DNA of 16,229 nucleotides from NCBI GenBank assembly GCA_019693395.1, contig JAAMXP010003619.1:1-16229 (forward strand), given 5' to 3'. Under the pieces are notes generated by a model. The model made no database searches. It was not told the origin of the DNA and worked only from the letters and a program-made list of their open reading frames with translations. The position numbers were made by a program, and so were the translations under genes. Source of the stretch: Ettlia oleoabundans. Taxonomy: Eukaryota; Chlorophyta; Chlorophyceae; Chlamydomonadales. Shown here piece after piece: positions 1-6,506 of this stretch (position 1 is its first letter; the number at the start of each line of letters is the position of its first letter).

Positions 1-57
1 GACCGTCGCCCGCCAGCCGACTCGAACCCGTGCACACGGGCTAGGCAGTTTTCGGTC
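1..57. other. small inverted-repeat structure at window edge
   Basis: GACCG at 1-5 is complementary to CGGTC at 53-57, and inside them CCCGTG (27-32) pairs with CACGGG (35-40) across a 2-nt loop. Read on the minus strand, the segment next to the inner stem contains GGGTTCGAGTC, which resembles a tRNA T-loop. No five-base T-stem closes it and no D-arm is visible, so I do not call a tRNA. The left edge of the window cuts the region, so a larger RNA gene cannot be excluded. Confidence 0.3.
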
Positions 58-61
58 TTAC

Positions 62-174
62 CCATTCCCTCCTGTCTGACTGAGGGATTTTACAGAGTCT
101 GCGCCAGGATACCCGCTGGCGGGGAGATACAATCAGACATGAATTCCATTCCCTCCTGTCCCACTGGGGAGGGA
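62..174. repeat. two-copy hairpin-forming direct repeat
   Basis: A 15-nt direct repeat, CCATTCCCTCCTGTC, occurs at 62-76 and again at 146-160. Both copies are followed by a related ACTG...GGGA segment. Each copy starts an inverted repeat: TCCCTC at 66-71 can pair with GAGGGA at 82-87, and TCCCTCC at 150-156 can pair with GGAGGGA at 168-174. The two copies are 84 nt apart and sit just upstream of the permuted tRNA gene. Their function is unknown. They could be remnants of a small duplicated element or regulatory hairpins. Nothing in 1-235 looks protein-coding. Confidence 0.6.
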
Positions 175-245
175 AATAGCTTTTCTACGATACAGTCAAA
201 ACAGAAATTAGGAAATCGGCGACCCGCGCAGAGGGGCACGGAGAT

Positions 246-324
246 AGCCCGAGGTCGTGGGTTCGACCCCCACATGGGATGGCGTCAGTCCCATTAGCTC
301 AGTGGATAGAGCGCGAGTTTCCTA
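246..324 (+). tRNA. circularly permuted tRNA-Arg(CCU) gene
   Basis: The 3' half of a tRNA precedes its 5' half. The 3' half (246-281) reads A38, anticodon-stem strand GCCCG (247-251), variable loop AGGTC, T-stem GTGGG/CCCAC around loop TTCGACC (257-273), acceptor strand ATGGGAT (274-280) and discriminator G281. After 6 nt the 5' half (288-324) follows: acceptor GTCCCAT (288-294), TA, D-stem GCTC/GAGC around loop AGTGGATA (297-312), G26, CGAGT (314-318), then T32, T33, anticodon CCT (321-323) and A37. Rejoined as 5' half plus 3' half this gives 73 nt. The acceptor stem is 7/7 paired with one G-U, and the T-stem is 5/5. The D-loop carries A20, an arginine identity base. The anticodon stem has one A29-C41 mismatch and one U-G pair. 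CCA is not encoded. There is no D-arm upstream of 246 and no T-arm downstream of 324, so this is not two ordinary tRNAs. Permuted tRNA genes of this layout are known from Cyanidioschyzon, prasinophyte algae and chlorarachniophyte nucleomorphs. Expression is inferred. Confidence 0.87.
260..305 (+). promoter_or_regulatory. internal RNA polymerase III B box and A box, order reversed
   Basis: GGTTCGACCCC at 260-270 fits the B-box consensus and TAGCTCAGTGG at 295-305 fits the A-box consensus. In a normal tRNA gene A precedes B; here B comes first, 24 nt before A, because the halves are swapped. TFIIIC must therefore bind in an unusual geometry, or the gene relies on upstream elements. I see no convincing TATA box immediately upstream. 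Confidence 0.7.
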
Positions 325-331
325 GGACCCC

Positions 332-346
332 TTTTTATGCTTTTTT
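332..346 (+). terminator. RNA polymerase III oligo-T terminators
   Basis: A run of five T at 332-336 lies 8 nt after the predicted end of the 5' half (324). A run of six T follows at 341-346. They fit a Pol III transcript that begins upstream of the 3' half and ends shortly after the 5' half, as expected for a permuted pre-tRNA. Confidence 0.75.
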
Positions 347-766
347 CAACACTGCCATTTACAAAGTCTACAAAGTGAAGGGGGCAACAATCTGGACGAA
401 CAGATTTAAAGTTTGAGGAATGGAAGGGGTAGGTTTGTTGGCTGCACTGCATACCGCTATGCGGCTTTATCACATTGGTTGGGAATGACGTTATAAGGAG
501 TGGTTGATACTGTTCATGTTATATTAAAATCGGATGACACTCTGATTCTAGCGAGCGGCCAGGGTTCCACTGTCCTGCCGCAGTGGGAAGCGGCCGGCAG
601 TGTCAGGCGGTGCAGATACCGCCGACGTATTGCTGGCTGTCCAGCCCCTTTGTTCTCGTCATCAGCATTCCTTCCAGTCAAAAACTTGCTTCCAAATCAG
701 CCTCTGACACAACACCCTGCCGTCTGTTGGAGCTCAAACCTGCCCTGGCACAGCTGTGCGCAGCCA
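347..766. other. intergenic region, probable methyltransferase 5' flank
   Basis: No convincing gene is seen between the tRNA terminators and the methyltransferase. The stretch has a short direct repeat (ACAAAGT twice, around 360-376) and a small palindrome CCGCTATGCGG near 458. An open frame from 500 exists, but its first half is Cys/Pro/Ser-rich and shows no recognisable domain. The first ATG followed by protein-like acidic sequence is at 767, so this region probably holds the promoter and 5' UTR. Confidence 0.4.
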
Positions 767-3700
767 ATGGCGGCCGAGGCTGACTGCGACAATGCGGATA
801 TCGAATCAGAGGAGGAGCTACAGTCGAACCTGGACTCAACGGACGTCTGGCCGCGACTACCGCGGACTGTCCAGTTTTGCTTTCCGCGGATGGGCTCCTC
901 GGCAACCCCCAGACGCCTTGGAAACGGCAGATGATTCGGCACATGACAGCGGCGAGCACTCTGGCGGTAAACGAAGACGGCTGGACGAGACAAAACCTGC
1001 TCCAATGCTAGCCGTGGCGGTATGCTGGTGCGAGCTGGTCGGTGGGGTGTGAAGGCTGAAGATGCTGGCACTTCTGCACACCAGAGCAACAGCAAGCTTT
1101 CTTGTGCAATTGAGTATTGCCTGTAGTTCCTTGCATTGGCTGTGGTGCACCACCTGCTGGTAGCCCCACTCATGCCTAAGTCCACTAATGCTGCGTGCCA
1201 CCGCTGCATGCAGTCATTGCAGTGCACGCTTAGATGGCGGGCAGGTGAAACCTCGGTTGAAACCACCAGTTATGGTGAGGCCCTGACGCTGAACTGCCTT
1301 CACTGTAGGCGCGAGCAAGACATTGCGGATTGGTTGGGTGTTGTTGGCGCATGCAAGGACCCCTGGATCACAACCTGCAGATTACGCGGAGTTTGCTGTG
1401 TGCACATGCATCTTCCTAAAGCATATACTAGGCACATCTGACCTGCCACTCGCCTCCTGACTGCTTGCGTTCTTGGTGGTCCAGGGGATGGGCCGCAGAT
1501 GCATCACCAGAGGCAGCATCATCTGGCGGCACAGCGGCCCAACCAGAGAGCTCTTCCGTGTTGCCGGCTTTCGCAACTGCCAGCAGGGCATGCGGAATGC
1601 GTGCTGGCATGTGCAGAAGCTGTCGGATGCACTCCAGCTGCCAGTGGCTGGCAGCGACAAGCTTGCCCCATACCCAATCCACGGTGAGGGGGTTTGCTCA
1701 ACACAGTAGCAGCATGCAAATTTAGCGGCAGTTTCAGGTATGCGCGTTACAGATGTGGTAGACAACCAGGCTGCGCCACATGCATTGACGTCGCACTGTT
1801 GTCCACTGACGCTGGCCTTGTGCCTTACCTGGAACCTCCCGAACCTGCTTTTCCTGCCTGCAGCCACCGCAGACAAACCTGTCCTGAGGCTGACGCGCAA
1901 GCATGAGGACATTGCTGTTGTAAGCTTTGTGGCGGCATGGGCCAAGGGAAGAGCAGGCCTGCTGCCAAACCAGCCAGAACCACTTCTCTTTTACACCATA
2001 AATGAAACCTACGAGCACCTGTCCGTCCCGCCAGCAGCTGACTGCCCCCGCTTCAGTTGTTGCACCTGTGGCTGCCTCAACCCCTGGGCAGCACATTATG
2101 GGTGCAAGCAGGCACACGCGCTGTGCAGCTTGGCGGCAGGTCCCTCATGCTGTACAGAGCTGGCAGACGATGGCAGCAGCTGCTGCACGGCCGGTGTGAG
2201 GTACCGCGTGGGTGAGCTGGCGTGGGTGCTGCCGCCAGATGCGCCTAAAGTGGACGCTGAGCTTGACTTTGTGAGCACTGCAGTCGGCATGCTGCGCTCA
2301 GGAGGGGTCACCTCTTTATCTGTTCCTGCCAATTGGGGCCTAAATGAATTTTCACTCTGCAAAGAGGTTGGAGCGGCAATATTTATAGGCTTGCTTTCAA
2401 CAGATTTCTGCTGTGAGCTTATGCTTGGTGCATGACAACTACGTATCCTTCAGTGCTGCTGTCTGCCACCGCGTGTTGTTGCAGGTGCGAATCATGGGCT
2501 TTCATCAGCCCCTGCTGGACGATTCACAGGCGTCGCAGGTATCGTGTCCTCTGCGGGCTGCGTGCCCCTTGCAGTCGTTCGTGTTCTGCTGGCTGCTTGC
2601 TCTCTCACTAAATTTTGCATGGCATATTCAAAAACAGTCCTGTGTCGGTGCAGCTGCAGCCTTATAGCCAGTGCATGGCAGCTTGGTTTCCTTTATTACT
2701 GCGCTGGCAGTTCAATCCAGACTGCAATGTTTGGTGTGCTGCAGTTCCAGGGCAGCAGCTTGGATGGCGGCCTACTGCCTGGGCAAGTGCGGTACGAGCG
2801 ATACGCACGCACAGAATGCATTGGGGGCTTTGTGTTTGCGCCCACCGGGGAGCATTTAGAATGTGATGCTAGGCAGTTGAGGGGGTTGGCTGACCTTAGC
2901 AGGCGTGCGCCTGGCAGCAGCGTGGTTGACGGCAGTGCAGCAGTTGTTGGCGGTGGCAAGGTTACTACAGGCGATGAGCCAGTTGATGGCAGCACGGGCC
3001 CTGCTTCTGTTCATAAGGGCATCAATAATGGCGTAACACACAGCGACAGTGACAGCAGCGCAATGCTGTCTTGGCAGGGCAGCGATGCGGAGAGCGATGC
3101 AGAGAGCTTTGGAGATGTGGGCTGCTCTAGCAGTGGCAGATTTCCAGCACCGGGACAACATGCTGCATGACGCAACAAGGGGCCCACATCCTGCCAGATG
3201 TGGGGCCCAGCAGTCGCATAGAAATTTGTGACGTCTTCTGCGGCTTTGGGGGCCTCTCGATGGTAAGTGGGCTGCTTGCCAAGCACCCACCCAATGCAAT
3301 CATCAGGCGAATGCAACCTCGTCCGCTCGTATCTTGTTTTTTAATAAATCAGCAATTCAGACTCTGCCATCTGCCCGTTGTTTATATCGATTCACCTGCT
3401 TCAAGTGAAAATCCTCATGCAATGCAACACAGGGCTTGCTACGGGCGCTGCCTGGCGCGAAGGTTTGCTGGGCATGCGACATGTTCCCAGCCGCACTGGA
3501 AACGTATCAGAGTTGCCACTTAGGTGGGTCCCACATTGCTAAGTAAATTCTGTTCACCTCACAGGCACTAGTTTCATGTGCATGTGTGTGACAGGAGGAC
3601 TAAGAGAGGCACGTGATGTTGCGCCTCCCCTCTTTTCAGCGGTTGGAAGTGCAAGCAGCCACCTTGGTTACGTGACCATGGCACCATTGTGAGGAACCTG

Positions 3701-6087
3701 GGTGCTGATGCATGCAGCATGCGTCCAACCTGCAGGGGCACGAGTGTTCTGCGAGGACGTGTGCTGCTTCCTAGATGCCGTGCATCGCAAGCAGCAGGGT
3801 TACCCACCCAGTGGCTGGCGGCCAAACGATGTGTGCCGAGTGCTGGTGGGAGGGCCGCGCTGCCAGGTGGGATCCACTTGGTGCTGCTCGCATTGCTTTC
3901 CCTCCTCTGAGGTTGCGTCCCATCCTGCGGCTGTGTGTTGCAGTCTGTGCTCCGCAGCCTGCCCTGCGATGGAGGTTTGCGTTGCTGTATCATGCAAACG
4001 CGAATAGTGAAGCTGAGTGGTTTTTCTCCAAGCTTTCAATGATCAATTCGTCACTGTTGCTGCCTCAGGGTTTTAGCAAGGCCAACAATGGCAGCCTTCA
4101 GGAGAAAGAACGCAAGAACATCTTGGTGGGAATGCGCTTCTGCGGGTGGTGCCCTTCTTTAGCTGGGCAGCACATTCATCTCTTCCTGTGCCGCTTTGGC
4201 CTGTTCTGCCAAGCGCCACAAGCTTAGGTGGCTGGGCCCATTTGTTTCAATAATGTGCAGGTCCCCCTCTTTCTGGCGCTGCTGCATGTGCTGCACTGGC
4301 CATATGCAGTCATGGAGAACGTGGTTGGCCTGCTATCAGGTCGGTTGTGCAGGAAACTTGAGGGAAGTCAGTCAGGTGTTCAATTGGAGCTGGGTTGGCA
4401 CTTTCCTGCTGGTACCATAGATTACTGGCCGCCAGCGGGCAGGCCTTATGTCAATAAATCCATGGTCTGCTGAAGAATCCTGTGTGATATGTGCTCCAGC
4501 GTTCGTTGGCCTGTGCTCTTGCAGCGGGGGACACCATGCAGAGCATCCAACAGGCGGCGGTCCATGGGCTACCAGTGTGCCTTTCGCGTGCTGAACGCAG
4601 GCAGCTACGGTACAGCGCAGGTAGGTTCGACAGGAAAACGCTGCTGGCTGGCTGGCTGGCTGGCTGGCTACATAGCTGCACTTTTCACTGCATCGGCCTG
4701 TGTAGTCCCAGATGCCTTCCACTCTCAGATACTTCTCTCTATGCTGCAGCACCGACGCCGCGTAATTGTGCTGTTTGCGAGGCATGGGCTACCCATGGCA
4801 CAGTTCCCTCTCCCCACAACTGTGTTCAGAGGTAGGGGCGGATATGTTGAGGGCGCCGGCAGACGGCTCCCCAGCTGCACTCCGGAGGTAAGGGCCTTGT
4901 TGCAATGCTGGCAGCTTTGTGAGGTTCTCGTGTGCCCAAAGGCAGGAGCAGGTATGCAGTACTTTCTGGTTACTACTTCATGCCCTCACCAGGTGCAGCC
5001 GCCTTGCTCGGTCTGTGGCAGACCAGAGGCATGTCCTTTGACCTGAGATCAGCACGCCACTGTGTGCAGGCGCGGGAGAGACAGGCACTGGCGGCTGTGC
5101 CTGGCATCTGGCGGCGCAACGTTGTCATCCCAAACGCTGCGCCTCTGCCTCCGCTGACAGCCACGGACGTGATAGGAGACCTGCCGTTGGAGGCTGGTGC
5201 TGACACCTACGATCAGCCGCCGCACAGCCACTATGCGGCGTGCATGCGTGAGGGTGGCTGTGATGCAGGTGCTGCGCTGCACTGCCACATCACCAGGGAG
5301 CTGCAGGAGGAGTCGCTGGCACGGGTCAGGGCCATACCCAAGGCAGGACAGCCACCACCACCGGGGCAGGCTGGGTGGAGTGGAGCGTGCGGCGTAGCGG
5401 CAAGCCCCTTCTTGCCCATCCGCTCTGGCAATTGGTGAGGGGTGCTTGTATCGCAACGGGTTCTACAGTGGAGGTGACAAAGAGATGAATGGATATGCAG
5501 GCAGGGGTATGAGGCTGGCTGGCTGCCCTGCATAGTTTCCATGTAAGGCAGGCCAGCCCTGCCTTTCAAAGCTGCTCTATCAATGTGCACACCCGCCTGC
5601 TGACTATACCTCCTGCTGCAGGCTGGACCTGCCCGAGCACCTGGTGCTCCCTGGGCTGGTTGGCAAGGCTGGAGTGAAGAAAGTGCTGGGAGTCTACGCT
5701 CGGCTGACCCCCGCCAGCCACTTTGCCACAGTGCTCACCAACCCTAGCCTCTACAGCGACACCACAAGTACCTTCTTGCACCCACAGGCAGACAGGCCGC
5801 TGACCGTGCGAGAGGCAGCGCGGGTGCAGGTGGGCTGGCAGCCGCAGGTGGTAAGCATCACAGCAGCTGCAGTATGCTGCCTACTTCATACTTGGAGCCG
5901 AGTTTATTTTGGGATCCGCCTGCTGCAGGGCGTACCGGACAGCGTGCGCTTTGCAGGCACGTGCACCGAGTGCTACAAGCAGGTTGGCAACGCAGTGCCG
6001 GTGCCGCTGGCGGAGGCCCTGGGCCGCGAGCTGGGAGTGGCGCTGCAGGCACTCGTGCAGATGCAGCAACAGCAGCAGCAGCGGTAG
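767..6087 (+). CDS. DNA (cytosine-5)-methyltransferase, MET1/CMT type (possibly damaged)
   Basis: Transfers a methyl group from S-adenosylmethionine to cytosine C5 in nuclear DNA. Checked exons: 2485-2538, 3433-3523, 3736-3866, 4069-4125, 4261-4339, 4525-4620, 4750-4887, 5070-5434, 5622-5829, 5929-6087 (stop TAG). The exon before 3433 ends at 3262 and encodes motif I, DVFCGFGGLS. Motif II follows (ACDMFPAALETYQ), then motif IV GGPRCQ/GFS split by an intron, motif VI MENVV, motif VIII-type HRRRVIVL, the target-recognition region, motif IX RPLTVREAARVQGVPD, motif X QVGNAVPVPLA and a short polyglutamine tail. MENVV and QVGNAVPVPLA recall plant chromomethylases, but no chromodomain lies between motifs II and IV, so MET1 versus CMT stays open. 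Upstream, RVGELAWVLPPDAP (exon ending 2270) may begin a BAH domain. Two CxxC pairs near 1198-1305 and an exon at 1485-1683 are of uncertain identity. The start at 767 (context CAGCCAATGG) is tentative. How the frame passes from the exon at about 2745 to motif I is unresolved; a 107-nt intron at 3033-3139 would work. Arginine replaces the proline before the catalytic cysteine, and exon 4525-4620 has one surplus base near 4563. Confidence 0.82.
4644..4667 (+). repeat. (CTGG)6 microsatellite in methyltransferase intron
   Basis: Six perfect CTGG units lie 23 nt after the donor in the intron between exons 4525-4620 and 4750-4887. This is a simple-sequence repeat with no evident role and is likely length-polymorphic. 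Confidence 0.9.
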
Positions 6088-6506
6088 CTTGGACCATCAT
6101 TTGTCGACGACTTGTCACTTGTCAATACTTGTCCCTGACATTGAGTTTCCAAGAACCTCCTGAATACTGTGCTAATGCCGTCGTTTTCTGGGTACTGTGC
6201 CTGCTTACTGTATGGAATATCTGTCCAATGTCGGCTATTGTGGCTTGATACCCGTCTCGGGTTGAACCTACTCTTGATTTGATTTTGCGTTCCTTGTTGC
6301 TCCACTTGGAGATCACATCTGTGTGACTGTCAACACTGCTACCAAATGAAAATATGGCACACGGAGAGACTCTGCCTGTCACAGAGGCATCCACGCTGTG
6401 AGTCGCCACATGCCATGGCTTGCTGCCGCATAAGTCCTGCCGCCACGCTGTCACTGTCGGTCATGTCCTATTTGTGGTCTGAGCTGCATCAGCAGTTTGA
6501 TCAGCC
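6088..6506. other. intergenic, methyltransferase 3' end to ALADIN start
   Basis: About 420 nt separate the methyltransferase stop from the ALADIN ATG. Both genes point rightward, so the interval must hold the 3' UTR of the first and the promoter and 5' UTR of the second. It is more AT-rich than the coding exons. I see no RNA gene, no repeat and no clear core-promoter motif. Confidence 0.5.

Larger units (their letters stand above)
230..334 (+). other. bulge-helix-bulge processing structure of permuted pre-tRNA
   Basis: The leader before the 3' half and the trailer after the 5' half can fold together next to the anticodon stem. GGAG (240-243) pairs with TTCC (319-322) as a 4-bp central helix. 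It is flanked on the leader strand by the 3-nt bulge ATA (244-246) and on the trailer strand by the 3-nt bulge TAG (323-325). G326-C239 pairs next. After a small internal loop, an outer helix joins AGAGGGG (230-236) to CCCCTTT (328-334). Cutting after the second base of each bulge, the usual tRNA-splicing endonuclease position, leaves A324 (position 37) and A246 (position 38), exactly the ends needed for the mature anticodon loop. The pairing is seen in the sequence; the cleavage is inference from known bulge-helix-bulge processing. Confidence 0.75.

Noticed and set aside
1..57. Minus-strand tRNA suggested by GGGTTCGAGTC
   Set aside because: The bases after the loop do not pair with those before it, so there is no T-stem, and no D-arm or acceptor stem is visible.
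246..324. Two separate broken tRNA genes in tandem instead of one permuted gene
   Set aside because: The acceptor strands of the two pieces pair along all seven positions, the flanks form a bulge-helix-bulge giving exact 37/38 ends, and neither piece has its other half on its normal side.
697..1266. 189-codon open frame on the minus strand
   Set aside because: No domain, and it overlaps sense frames with more protein-like composition; regarded as a shadow.
1195..1310. CDCA7-type zf-4CXXC_R1 zinc finger in the methyltransferase N-terminus
   Set aside because: CHRC, YGE and CLHCR elements are reminiscent, but the order and several cysteines do not fit, and an intron may interrupt the segment; kept only as an unassigned Cys-pair region.
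1382..1945. 187-codon open frame on the minus strand
   Set aside because: It lies antisense to probable methyltransferase exons, has no recognisable domain, and is Ser/Ala/Cys-rich as expected for a GC-rich shadow frame.
4622..4632. GGTTCGA motif as a tRNA T-loop or B box
   Set aside because: No pairing stem and no nearby D-arm; it lies just inside a methyltransferase intron.
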